Assembly (NCBI GenBank): GCA_965227745.1
Contig: OZ245769.1
Span: forward strand, 558,001-622,000
DNA from: GAS368 sp965227745
Lineage (GTDB): Bacteria; Verrucomicrobiota; Verrucomicrobiia; Opitutales; Opitutaceae
DNA: 64,000 nt
Reading direction: 5' to 3'
This document shows, piece by piece, positions 15,740 to 24,447 of the stretch (position 1 is the stretch's first letter; every line of letters starts with the position of its first letter). Position numbers and translations under genes: made by a program. The notes beneath the pieces were generated by a model that saw nothing but the letters and a program-made list of their open reading frames with translations, had not been told where the DNA came from and ran no database searches.

Positions 15740-18313
15740 ATGCCCGCTCCGCGCGATCTTCCCATCTATGAACTCGAGTCTGCTGTCGTCGCTTCGTTGC
15801 GGACGCAAGGGCGGCTGATCGTGCAGGCGCCGACAGGGTCGGGTAAATCGACGCAGATTCCCCAGATGCTCCTGCGACACGGGCTGCTCGATGCGCTGGG
15901 TGGACGCGAGGGCGTGAGGGGCGAAGTGGTGGTGCTCCAGCCGCGCCGGCTCGCGGCCCGCATGCTGGCGAAGCGCGTGGCGGAGGAGGTGGGCACGGGC
16001 CTGGGCGACGTAGTGGGATACCAGATACGCCTCGAATCGCGGGTGAGCGAGAAGACGCGGGTACGCTTCGTGACGGAGGGAATTTTGCTGCGGCAGATGT
16101 CGTTTGATGCTACCTTGCGCGGGGTGAGCGCGCTCGTGTTTGACGAGTTTCACGAGCGGCATCTTTACGGGGATATCTCGCTGGCTCGGGCGGTGCAGAT
16201 TCAGCAGATGATGCGGCCAGACCTTAAGATCATCGTGATGTCGGCCACGCTCGATGCCGGGGCGCTCAAGGGCTATCTCGCGCCGTGCGACGTGCTGGTA
16301 TCGCAGGGCCGGAGTTTCCCGGTGCGGATCGAATACCTGCCCAAAGCGGTGAACTTCGAAAACGATGCGATGTGGGATGTGGCCGCGGCGGAGTGTGAGC
16401 GCGTGGCCGATGCGACGAGCAGTGGTGACATGCTGGTCTTTATGCCGGGGGCGTATGAGATTAATAGGACGGTGCAGGCGATTCAGGCTGCGCGTGGGTT
16501 GCGGGACTTCGTGTGCCATCCGTTGCACGGCGAACTGCCGCCCGAGGCGCAGGATCGCGCGGTGGCGCGCTATGATTCACGCAAGATCATCGTCTCGACG
16601 AATGTCGCCGAGACCTCGCTGACGATCGATGGCGTGACGACGGTGATCGATTGCGGTCTGGCGCGCGTGGCGCGGTTCGATCCGCACCGTGGGATTAATA
16701 CGCTGCTCATCGAAAAAATCTCGGCGGCCAGCGCCGACCAACGCGCGGGCCGAGCGGGCCGCACCGCGCCCGGCGTGTGTGTGCGCCTCTGGACCGAGCG
16801 CGAACACGGCAATCGCGCGCCGCAGGAATTGCCCGAGGTGAAGCGCCTCGATCTTTCCGAAGTCGTGTTGACGCTCAAGGCGAGCGGCATCGACGATGTG
16901 ATGAATTTTCCGTGGCTCGAAAAGCCGGATGCAGTCGGGCTGGTGCGGGCGGAGAACTTGCTGGCCGATCTCGGTGCGCTCGGCGGCGAGAAAAAGACCA
17001 TCACGGCCGTCGGGCGGAAGATGCTGCGGTTTCCGGTACACCCGCGCTACGCACGTATGCTGCTCGCGGCGGAGGAGCGCGGTTGCGTGCGGCCGGTGGC
17101 GCTGATGGCGGCGCTCACTCAGGGGCGGAATTTTCTCCTGCGTGGTGTGCCACGCGAAGTGGAGAAGGCGCGCGAGGACATGCTCGGCGAGGAGCACGAG
17201 AGCGATTTCTTCCTCATGATGCGCGCGTGGCGCTACGCGGATAAAATGGGCTACTCCATGGATGCTTGCCGGCGTCTCGGCATTCACGCCCAAGGTGCGC
17301 GGCAGGTGGGACCGCTCTTCGAGCAATTTCTCGAGATCGCGAAGAAGGAGGGGCTCGATATCAGTGAGCAGCGCGTCGACAACGCCGCCGTGCGCAAGTG
17401 CGTGCTCGCCGGGTTTTCGGACCAACTGGGGCGGCGGCTCGACTCAGGCACGCTGCGTTGCGAGCTGGTCCACAATCGTCGCGGCGTACTCGCGCGCGAA
17501 AGCGTGATTCAGCAAGCGAAGCTCCTCGTCGCGGCCGAGATCAGCGAGATCGGGCGCGGTGATGGAGAAGTGAATACGCTGCTGACGATGGCGACCGCCG
17601 TCGAGGAGCCGTGGCTCAAGGAAATCTTTCCCGACGATTACCGCGAGGTGAAGGGCGTGACGTACGATGAATCGATCCGCCGTGTGGTGTCGCGACGCGA
17701 GCGGCGGTTTCGCGATTTAATCTTGGAGGCAAAGTCGAGCAGCGATGATGCGCCGCTCAATGAGGCTGCGGCTTTGCTCAGCAAGGAGGTCTTAGCGGGC
17801 CGGCTCAAGCTTGAGGCATGGGATGATGTGGTGGAGCAGTGGATCATCCGTGTGAATCGCCTCGCGGAGTGGTTTCCCGAGCTTGAGGTCAACCCAATCA
17901 CCGAGGCCGACCGCGCGACGCTCATCGAGCAGATCTGCTATGGCGAACTCGGCTACAAGGACATCAAGGACAAGCCGGTCATGCCGGTCCTGCGCGACTG
18001 GCTGACGGCGGAGCAGTTTGCGGTCCTAGACGATTACTTGCCGGAACGGCTCATCATGGGGAACGGCCGGAAGTCGCGATTGACGTATGCGAAGGAAGGA
18101 CCGCCCATCCTCAGTGCGCGCATTCAGGAACTGTATGGCATCGAAGGAAAGTTTTCTGTGGGCCACGGACGCGTGCCGGTGAAAATCGAGGTGCTGGCAC
18201 CCAATCAGCGGCCGATTCAGGTGACGGATGATTTAACTAATTTCTGGCGCGAACAGTATCCCAAAGTGAAGGCGGAGCTGTCTCGGCGGTACCCTCGCCA
18301 CGAGTGGCGATAG
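15740..18313 (+). CDS. ATP-dependent DEAH-box helicase, HrpB type
   Basis: An 857-residue helicase. Motif I is PTGSGKST (about residues 31-38), motif II DEFHER, motif III SAT and motif VI QRAGRAGR, followed by the helicase-associated domain. The C-terminal region ends VTDDLTNFWREQYPKVKAEL and RYPRHEW, which is characteristic of HrpB. HrpB-family proteins are presumed RNA helicases of poorly defined cellular role; E. coli HrpB is dispensable. The start at 15740 follows a repeat-rich leader and has no obvious strong ribosome-binding site. The gene stands alone, followed 69 bases later by a small exported protein. Confidence 0.92.
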   Translation: MPAPRDLPIYELESAVVASLRTQGRLIVQAPTGSGKSTQIPQMLLRHGLLDALGGREGVRGEVVVLQPRRLAARMLAKRVAEEVGTGLGDVVGYQIRLESRVSEKTRVRFVTEGILLRQMSFDATLRGVSALVFDEFHERHLYGDISLARAVQIQQMMRPDLKIIVMSATLDAGALKGYLAPCDVLVSQGRSFPVRIEYLPKAVNFENDAMWDVAAAECERVADATSSGDMLVFMPGAYEINRTVQAIQAARGLRDFVCHPLHGELPPEAQDRAVARYDSRKIIVSTNVAETSLTIDGVTTVIDCGLARVARFDPHRGINTLLIEKISAASADQRAGRAGRTAPGVCVRLWTEREHGNRAPQELPEVKRLDLSEVVLTLKASGIDDVMNFPWLEKPDAVGLVRAENLLADLGALGGEKKTITAVGRKMLRFPVHPRYARMLLAAEERGCVRPVALMAALTQGRNFLLRGVPREVEKAREDMLGEEHESDFFLMMRAWRYADKMGYSMDACRRLGIHAQGARQVGPLFEQFLEIAKKEGLDISEQRVDNAAVRKCVLAGFSDQLGRRLDSGTLRCELVHNRRGVLARESVIQQAKLLVAAEISEIGRGDGEVNTLLTMATAVEEPWLKEIFPDDYREVKGVTYDESIRRVVSRRERRFRDLILEAKSSSDDAPLNEAAALLSKEVLAGRLKLEAWDDVVEQWIIRVNRLAEWFPELEVNPITEADRATLIEQICYGELGYKDIKDKPVMPVLRDWLTAEQFAVLDDYLPERLIMGNGRKSRLTYAKEGPPILSARIQELYGIEGKFSVGHGRVPVKIEVLAPNQRPIQVTDDLTNFWREQYPKVKAELSRRYPRHEWR

Positions 18314-18382
18314 GGCGACCGAATAGTTTTGCGGGAGCGAATGGGCTGGGTTGCTGTCTGGAGGTCGTCCAATCACCTCTTT

Positions 18383-18808
18383 ATGAAAACGCACCTGCTG
18401 TCGCATCTGTGGAAATTTGTTATGATCGCCCTCGGCTTCTTTGTGGGCGGGCTCTACGCGGCGGACGGTGAGGTAAGCAAGTACGGCCCGCTGGTGGGCA
18501 CCGTGGCGGTGCCGGAGGGGCTTTCGTCGAGCCAGGTGAAAGACGTCATAATAACTTCGCTCATCGCACGCGAATGGACGGTAAAAGAAAAAACCAGCGA
18601 CTATGTTATCGGCTATCTCAACCATCGCGGCAATGAGGCGACGCTCACGTTGGTCTATGATTCGAAACAGATTTTGATGTACTGCGACGGATGGCTGGTG
18701 GAGAAGTCCACGGGGCGTCGCATCAAGCCCGAGCTGCCCAAGGGCTGGATTGCTAATCTGAAAAAGGATCTGCCCAAGCGCCTCGCCCTTCCGGTGGTGG
18801 TAAAGTAA
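18383..18808 (+). CDS. Small exported protein of unknown function
   Basis: A 141-residue protein. The ATG at 18383 gives a basic N-terminus and a hydrophobic segment (MKTHLLSHLWKFVMIALGFF), with likely cleavage after LYA. The mature part contains GYLNHRGNEATLTLVYDSKQ and ends GWIANLKKDLPKRLALPVVV, a mixed alpha/beta pattern also seen in small periplasmic proteins of Verrucomicrobia. I do not recognise the family. It lies 12 bases upstream of the chorismatase-like gene on the same strand, so the two may be cotranscribed. A longer reading frame starting at 18329 would disrupt the signal peptide and is less likely. Confidence 0.65.
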   Translation: MKTHLLSHLWKFVMIALGFFVGGLYAADGEVSKYGPLVGTVAVPEGLSSSQVKDVIITSLIAREWTVKEKTSDYVIGYLNHRGNEATLTLVYDSKQILMYCDGWLVEKSTGRRIKPELPKGWIANLKKDLPKRLALPVVVK

Positions 18809-18820
18809 CCGGACGTTGTC

Positions 18821-19753
18821 ATGCGGGCGATATTGTCGGCGACAGAACCTTGGGTGATACGATTTGGCGAAATCGCTTCGCTCAGTGCTGAGGCGGTGGC
18901 GCTGCATGTCTCGCTGCCGTTGCTGGCGGGCGGTGCGAACGAAAATTTGTTTAGCGGCGCGCGGCCGGCAGGCACGATTGGCCACGTTTCCCTGTTTCAA
19001 ACCAAAGACTGGCTGCTGGGGTGCGCATCGGTGCCTGTGCCGCGGGGCGGAATCGAGAGCGTCGCGCTCAATCTTTATACCGATATCATGGCAACGACGC
19101 GCGGCCATCATCTCTGTCGCGTTTGGAATTATGTGCCGGCGATCAATGTCGAGGAGAAGTCGACGGGCCTGGAGAATTATCGCGCGTTCTGCCGGGCACG
19201 GTCGCAGGCCTTTGAAGCGGAGTTTGGCGAGGCGCAGTTCTCGCGATTGAGCGCGGCGTCGGCGGTGGGGGCGGGCGACGATCGGCTATCCGTGATTTTT
19301 GCGGCCACGACGTCGATGCCGCGGCATCTGGAGAATCCTGCGCAGGTCGCGGCGTATCGCTATCCAGCCGAGCATGGGCCGCGCGCGCCGAGCTTCGCAC
19401 GAGCGACGGTGACGGCGGATGGGCGTACGATTTTTGTCTCTGGCACCGCGTCGATCAAAGGGCATGAGACGGTCGCCCCAGGCGATACCCTGCGGCAGGT
19501 GGACTGCACGCTCGATAACCTCGCGGTGATCTCGCGAGTCGCGGGGTTGGGCTCAGATTTGGGCGCGAGTGCGGGTGATCTGTGGACGCGGCATTTTAAA
19601 GTTTATTTGCGGCATGCGAGCGACCTCGCGGTGGTGCGGGCACGGTTGGAGCCGTCGTTTTTTCGCGCGAGCGATGTGGTGTCGTGGCTCCAGGCTGATA
19701 TCTGTCGCGCTGCGTTGAATGTGGAAATCGAGGCGACGCTGGTGGCGGGCTGA
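18821..19753 (+). CDS. Chorismatase, FkbO/Hyg5/XanB2-like
   Basis: A 310-residue protein resembling the chorismatase family, which hydrolyses chorismate. XanB2 in Xanthomonas yields 3- and 4-hydroxybenzoate for xanthomonadin and ubiquinone. Family-like blocks include SLFQTKDWLLG, the helix NYRAFCRARSQAFEAEFG, SAASAVGAGDDRLSVIF and the RutC-like C-terminal half with FVSGTASIKGHETV. Its position at the edge of an aryl-polyene gene cluster, converging on the AMP-ligase gene, supports a role in making the aromatic starter. Whether the product is 3-hydroxybenzoate, 4-hydroxybenzoate or a dihydrodiol cannot be told from sequence alone. Older annotations call this family pteridine-dependent deoxygenase. 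Confidence 0.75.
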   Translation: MRAILSATEPWVIRFGEIASLSAEAVALHVSLPLLAGGANENLFSGARPAGTIGHVSLFQTKDWLLGCASVPVPRGGIESVALNLYTDIMATTRGHHLCRVWNYVPAINVEEKSTGLENYRAFCRARSQAFEAEFGEAQFSRLSAASAVGAGDDRLSVIFAATTSMPRHLENPAQVAAYRYPAEHGPRAPSFARATVTADGRTIFVSGTASIKGHETVAPGDTLRQVDCTLDNLAVISRVAGLGSDLGASAGDLWTRHFKVYLRHASDLAVVRARLEPSFFRASDVVSWLQADICRAALNVEIEATLVAG

Positions 19754-19817
19754 GGTCGGGGGCTGGATTCGTTTTTTTGCCGCGGATGGGCTCCGATGGC
19801 CGCGGATTTTTGGAAAA

Positions 19818-19895
19818 GTAGGAGCCTGCTTGCAGGCGATGGGTTATCAGGTGACGACACGCGCAATAGCCCATCGCCTGCGAGCAGGCTCCTAC
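19818..19895. repeat. REPIN-like inverted repeat between convergent genes
   Basis: Two 26-base arms, 19818-19843 and 19870-19895, are inverted copies differing at one base; each starts GTAGGAGCCTGCTTGCAGGC or its variant. Each arm is itself a palindrome (GCCTGC/GCAGGC), as in bacterial REP sequences, and the 26-base spacer makes the whole unit a REPIN. It sits between the chorismatase stop and the AMP-ligase stop, where it could also terminate transcription from both sides. Confidence 0.82.
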
Positions 19896-19905
19896 ATTCG
19901 AACCA

Positions 19906-21252
19906 TTACCACTTAAGCAGTGCGGCAAGAGCGCGTGTATCGGTCTTGCCCCGCGCGGTGAGTGGGAATTCGGAGACGACGTGCCACTTCTTGGGGATTT
20001 TCCATGGCGCGGTGTCGACTTGCAGTTCGGTGCGCAATTCGGCGGAGGCGCGCATGGTCGCAACCACGGCACCGAGTATCGGCTCGGGCCCGCCGCTCGA
20101 TGTTACCCAAGCATCGCTGACGCCGGGTAGGCGGCGGAGACGGGCGGTGACCTCGGCGAGATTTACGCGTCGGCCGGCGATCTTTACGGTGGTGCCTTGG
20201 CGGCCGCGAAGCGTGAGCGAGCCGTCGTCTGCGATCTCGGCGCGGTCGGGCGGGGACCACCAGCCCATCCGCTGTTGTCGGCGTTGGTGACCAAAGGTAA
20301 AGACGGCGGGACTCGTTACGCGCAGGCGCTGGCCCCGGAGGAGGTTGATTGTAACGCCCCGGAGGGGCGTGCCGACACTGCCCTCGAGCGTCGCCTCGCC
20401 GGTGCGGTCATAGGTGATGCCGCCTGTTTCGCTTGACCCGTAAAAACTATGCAGACGGCGGCCAAAGCGCGCGGCAAAATTTCTCGCTACTTCGGGTGGC
20501 AAGGGCGCGCCCGCCGAGATGGCGAGCCGCAGGCTGCGCAATGACGTGGAGTCGAGGTCCGAGGCGGCGAGGGCCCGAAAGATGGCGGGGACACTCGGGA
20601 AAACGGTGGGCCGCCAGCGAGCGAAATCGCCGGCGATGGCATGAGGGAGCGGGGACGATCCGCAGACCAACGGTATGCCGTGGGTGAGAAGGGGGATGGA
20701 AAGATTGCCGAGGCCGTACGAGTGCCCGAAGGGAATGAGGGCGTAGTTTAGGTCGGCGACGCTGATCCCCATCGTGGCAGTGACCTGCTGGGCATCGGCC
20801 AGCATTTCCATGGCCGTGAAGACGAGAGGACGCGGCTGGCCAGTCGTGCCAGAGGTGAGCTTGATGAGCGAAATCTCCGGATTGAGGAAACGGCGCGCGC
20901 GAGTCAGCGGTATCAGTTGAGCACCGTTCCACCAAAAACCGGCGCGCAGGGCCTCGGCGGTGCGCTGCTGGGCCGGGCCGGGTTCGGCGGCATCGAGGGG
21001 CACCGCGACGGCGCCGGCGTGCTGGAGGGCGAGAAATATTTCAAACCACGCTATGCCGTTGGGCACGGCGAAGACTACGGCACGACCGCGCAGGAGACGG
21101 AGGTCGTGCGCGTGCGTGGCGAGCCACTGTTTGGCGCGTGCTCCGATGTCGGCGAACGTGAAAGAGCTGCCGTCGCTCGCCTGCACGACGGCGCGGACGC
21201 TGCGATGGCGGCGCAGCGTTTTTTCCCAGGCTTCGAGGAGGGCGTGGCTCAT
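19906..21252 (-). CDS. AMP-dependent acyl/aryl-acid ligase of the aryl-polyene cluster
   Basis: A 448-residue adenylating enzyme of the ANL superfamily that would activate a carboxylic acid as acyl-AMP and pass it to a carrier protein. The phosphate loop LTSGTTGQPRP, the core motif FYGSSETGG, GRQGTTVKIAGRRVN and the C-terminal catalytic lysine in LTARGKTD are all present. In xanthomonadin-type pathways the corresponding enzyme loads hydroxybenzoate onto an ACP, which fits the chorismatase next door. It is the last gene of the minus-strand cluster; its ATG overlaps the MMPL exporter stop by 4 bases. Confidence 0.88.
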   Translation of the reverse strand: MSHALLEAWEKTLRRHRSVRAVVQASDGSSFTFADIGARAKQWLATHAHDLRLLRGRAVVFAVPNGIAWFEIFLALQHAGAVAVPLDAAEPGPAQQRTAEALRAGFWWNGAQLIPLTRARRFLNPEISLIKLTSGTTGQPRPLVFTAMEMLADAQQVTATMGISVADLNYALIPFGHSYGLGNLSIPLLTHGIPLVCGSSPLPHAIAGDFARWRPTVFPSVPAIFRALAASDLDSTSLRSLRLAISAGAPLPPEVARNFAARFGRRLHSFYGSSETGGITYDRTGEATLEGSVGTPLRGVTINLLRGQRLRVTSPAVFTFGHQRRQQRMGWWSPPDRAEIADDGSLTLRGRQGTTVKIAGRRVNLAEVTARLRRLPGVSDAWVTSSGGPEPILGAVVATMRASAELRTELQVDTAPWKIPKKWHVVSEFPLTARGKTDTRALAALLKW

Positions 21253-23609
21253 GGCTTGGGTTTAGCAATGGAGCCGAAGTGCTCGAACTCAATCACGAGG
21301 AGCGCGGCGAGCACCATCAGTGCGACGGTTGAGCCCAGCGCGCGCACGACGGGGATGCCGCTGAGCGCGAGCACGCCGAAAGACGCGGCGGTGCACAGTG
21401 CGGAGAGGCGCACCGAAGCGGGCGGGGGCTCGTGGGCATAGGCGGAGGTGACGGAGAAAATCGAGTAGTTGTGCGTGAGACACACCCCGAGAAACGCGCC
21501 GAGCAGGTGAAACAAATTCAGCGGAAGGCCGAGCCAGCCGAGGACGCCGAAGAGGCCGAGGCACGCACCACAGGGAATGGCGAAGATGCGCACGCCGTCG
21601 CGCAGCCCGTAGGTGAGAAAGACGCCGAGGCCGACAATCGCGAGGCCGATGAGGCTGAGGTGCAGCGCAGACTGGCGGTAGCGTGCGAAAATATTGTTGA
21701 GCGACTGGAGCTGGCTCGCACTGACGGTGTGAAACTCGGCGGGGGGAGGAGTGGCGGGCGGGTGGTCCGTGAGAGTGACGAACCACGTCAGCGGCTTGCC
21801 GAGGTGGAGCAGCATGCCCATGGGGCCACCGAGCTTGCGATGGAGCGCGAGCACGGCGGGCTCCAAGTCGCTCTCCTGCGCGCGAGCGGCGTACTGGGCG
21901 TAGGTTTCGAAAAAGGGCGTGAAGCCGGCGGCGTCGACGTCGGATTGATCGAGGGCAGCGCGCAGGCGCGGGATAAAAGTCGTCTCCTCACGAACGAATT
22001 TCACGGCGCGGGCGTGGTCCGCAGCGTTGGGCACGACGGCGCCGAGGCTGACGGAGGTGGTGGTGGGCGACGTGCTGGCTGAGCGCAGCCACGCGGTGAA
22101 TTTTTCGAGGTTCGTTCGGGCCTCGGTGATGGTATTGCCCTGTGTGAGATAAACCGCCCGGTTGCCGCCGTCGCCGAAGAGGGAGCGAATCCACGCGTCG
22201 TTTTTCTTGAGGTCAGCGGAAGCAACTTCGAGGCCGCGGATGTCGTCTTTCCATTTCAGCAGAAATAGCCCCGGCAGGGCCAGCACCCAGAGAGCGACGA
22301 GGGCGCGCCACAGGTTGCGCCGAGTCTGCGGGCGGAGGGCCTGGCCGCCGCGAAAGGTGCGCGTCTCAAGGAAGGAGTTTTTAACCGTGGAAAAATACAC
22401 AACGGCCGCGCCGAGGGCGCAGATGAGGCCAGCGCCGACGAAGACGCCGAGCTGGCGAATGAGGGGGAGCTCCGAAGCCGTTAGCAGCGCGAAGCCGGCG
22501 ACCGTGGTGAAGCAACTGGCGAGGAGCGGCTTGGCGAGGCGGCGCGCTTTACTCCAGTAGTCTTCGTCCGGCACGGCGGGCGGCTGCATGTAGAGGTAGA
22601 ATCCGTAGTCGATGGCTACGCCGGTGAGCAACGAGCCGACGACAAAGACCATGATGTGCAGACGGTCGAAAACCATCGTCGAGACCACCCAAGCACCGAG
22701 CACGGAACAGAGGACTACGGGCAGGAGGTGGAGTCCCCGGTGTATCCGTCGGATGAATACGAGCGCGACGGCCAGCACGGCGATCAACGAGAGGGCATTG
22801 AGCCAAGAAACTTCTTTTTCGATGCGGGCGCGGCTGGCGGCGGCGAGACGATTTACGCCGGTGTCTTGGACGAGGAGGTCGGGAAACTGCGCGCGGGTGG
22901 CGACGGCGGCTTGCTGAATCGCAGCAAAGACGGGGGCTTGGCCTTCTTCACGCAGCGGCGGCGCGGCGATGCGCGCCCAGACGAGGGCGGGCTGCATTTT
23001 CCCCTGGTCGGCGGGCTGCACGAGGGCGAGCGCGCCCTTTAACCGATTGAGCAGGCCGGGCATGAGCAGGAGGGGGTCGGAGGGGAGGACATCTTGCATC
23101 GCGAGAGCCTCGGGGCTGCTCAGGAATCTGCCGAAGGAGGAGGCGGCGTCCTTGGCCAGCCAGTCGGTGAAGCCGGCGGGCGGGGCACCAGTGGCGGTGT
23201 AAGCAGCCTCGCGTTCGCGGAGCCAGAGGGGAAATAGCAGCGTGAGACGTTGGTCGAAAAGCTCCTTGCCGAGCGCACCGCGAGAGCCAGCGTCGACGAG
23301 TGGTACCGCTTGTTCGAACGCAGGCGAGTGGGCGAGCTCAGCGGCGAAGCGGCGTGAGACCTCGGCGGTAACGGGCTGCTGGTTGCGGGCGTCGAGCAGG
23401 ACGAACAACATCACGCGCGCCTCAGTCTCGCTGGCGAGTTCGCGCACGAGGGCGATTTCGGGCGCGCGCTCGGCGGCGGGGATGAGGTCGAGGACGTCGG
23501 TCGAGATTTTCTTCGAGAAATCGAGATGTGCGAGCCATCCGAGACCGAGGAGCGCGGCGACGCCGAGCACAGCCCAGCCGAAAAATTGGCGGCGGCGAAA
23601 CGGAGACAT
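21249..23609 (-). CDS. MMPL/RND-family lipid exporter
   Basis: A 786-residue inner-membrane transporter built as two homologous halves. Each half starts with one helix and a periplasmic domain, then a five-helix bundle, giving about 12 helices. The helix block with VGSLLTGVAIDYGFYLYM holds the conserved acidic residue of the proton relay. The second half has the equivalent FHLLGAFLGVCLTHNYSIF, where the aspartate is replaced. Proteins of this type are constant members of aryl-polyene and xanthomonadin clusters, where they are thought to move the pigment lipid across the inner membrane. It is coupled to its neighbours: 1 base after the LolA-like stop, and a 4-base overlap with the ligase gene. 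Confidence 0.9.
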   Translation of the reverse strand: MSPFRRRQFFGWAVLGVAALLGLGWLAHLDFSKKISTDVLDLIPAAERAPEIALVRELASETEARVMLFVLLDARNQQPVTAEVSRRFAAELAHSPAFEQAVPLVDAGSRGALGKELFDQRLTLLFPLWLREREAAYTATGAPPAGFTDWLAKDAASSFGRFLSSPEALAMQDVLPSDPLLLMPGLLNRLKGALALVQPADQGKMQPALVWARIAAPPLREEGQAPVFAAIQQAAVATRAQFPDLLVQDTGVNRLAAASRARIEKEVSWLNALSLIAVLAVALVFIRRIHRGLHLLPVVLCSVLGAWVVSTMVFDRLHIMVFVVGSLLTGVAIDYGFYLYMQPPAVPDEDYWSKARRLAKPLLASCFTTVAGFALLTASELPLIRQLGVFVGAGLICALGAAVVYFSTVKNSFLETRTFRGGQALRPQTRRNLWRALVALWVLALPGLFLLKWKDDIRGLEVASADLKKNDAWIRSLFGDGGNRAVYLTQGNTITEARTNLEKFTAWLRSASTSPTTTSVSLGAVVPNAADHARAVKFVREETTFIPRLRAALDQSDVDAAGFTPFFETYAQYAARAQESDLEPAVLALHRKLGGPMGMLLHLGKPLTWFVTLTDHPPATPPPAEFHTVSASQLQSLNNIFARYRQSALHLSLIGLAIVGLGVFLTYGLRDGVRIFAIPCGACLGLFGVLGWLGLPLNLFHLLGAFLGVCLTHNYSIFSVTSAYAHEPPPASVRLSALCTAASFGVLALSGIPVVRALGSTVALMVLAALLVIEFEHFGSIAKPKP

Positions 23610-23610
23610 C

Positions 23611-24270
23611 TTAACGGAAGTACTGCTTCAGCTCTTCCGAGGTGAAGGGCGTGGCGGGCATGCGCGGTGGGGCGACAAGAATCTCGACGCGCTGCGTGAG
23701 CGAGCGGCGCAACTCGATGCGGCGCACCTCGGCGTTTTCGCCGGAAACGGTGATTTGACCGAGCGTGCGGCGGATGGAGTCGACCTTGGGCACGAGGGCG
23801 AGAGTCCAGGCGGCTTCTTTGCGCTCGCCGTAGACGTCGAAGTTTTCGGTGAGCGCTTTCAAATCGAAGCGCAGGAGGTGCAGCATCGCGGTATTGGCGA
23901 CGGACGCGCGGGGATCCGAGGGCGGCGTGGTGTCGCCGGTAAGTTCGCGGAGGAGGACGCCGCTCTCGTCAATGATGACGGTGCGGTCTTCCGGCGCGAC
24001 GTAGTGCAGACTCAGGCCGCGCTTGGTGGAGACGCGGACTTCGCCTTGGAGGAGGGTCGGAGTTTTTTTGAAAGGAAAAAAGCGGCGCTCTTCGAAACTC
24101 GCGGAGGCGTCGGGTCGCTGTTCGATCTTCACGAGGAGATCGGCCCACGCGGGATCGCCGAGGGCGAGGCGACGCTCGGGTTTTACCAGTGAATCCGCCT
24201 CGGCGGCGCGCGCGGGTGTGAGTGCGAGGAGCGACAGAGCGAGCAGGAAAATGAAAACGAAGCGGGACAT
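23611..24270 (-). CDS. LolA-like outer-membrane lipoprotein carrier protein
   Basis: A 219-residue exported protein. The ATG at 24270 gives the signal peptide MSRFVFIFLLALSLLALTPA, with cleavage after ARA. The mature part has the LolA-like open beta-barrel pattern, including ASFEERRFFPFKKTPTLLQG, a strand reading VRVSTKRGLSLHYVAPEDRT and a C-terminal region rich in alternating strands. In aryl-polyene clusters such proteins probably carry the lipid product across the periplasm to the outer membrane, with the MMPL protein as the membrane pump. The in-frame extension up to 24426 runs through a repeat-like spacer and is not credible. Confidence 0.82.
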   Translation of the reverse strand: MSRFVFIFLLALSLLALTPARAAEADSLVKPERRLALGDPAWADLLVKIEQRPDASASFEERRFFPFKKTPTLLQGEVRVSTKRGLSLHYVAPEDRTVIIDESGVLLRELTGDTTPPSDPRASVANTAMLHLLRFDLKALTENFDVYGERKEAAWTLALVPKVDSIRRTLGQITVSGENAEVRRIELRRSLTQRVEILVAPPRMPATPFTSEELKQYFR

Positions 24271-24447
24271 GAAGACGGCGCAAAAAGGCTGAAGGCAGAT
24301 ACCAGCTTTCACGCGCAGAGGGAGTCCGGACGGTCCGCCCGGAGGTCGGACGCTACCCCCGGAGTGGATAGGGCGAGACGACTCGGCGTCGTGGCTCGAT
24401 GAGCCGTTGTCCATGATGATTGTCACGCTAGTTTAATTTCTCGTGCT
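24271..24447. other. Spacer with short palindromic repeat
   Basis: A 177-base gap inside the otherwise compact cluster. It contains a GC-rich inverted stretch (gtccggacggtccgcccgga, then ggtcggac) at about 24323-24351 that looks like another intergenic repeat family. No gene is supported. Confidence 0.45.
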
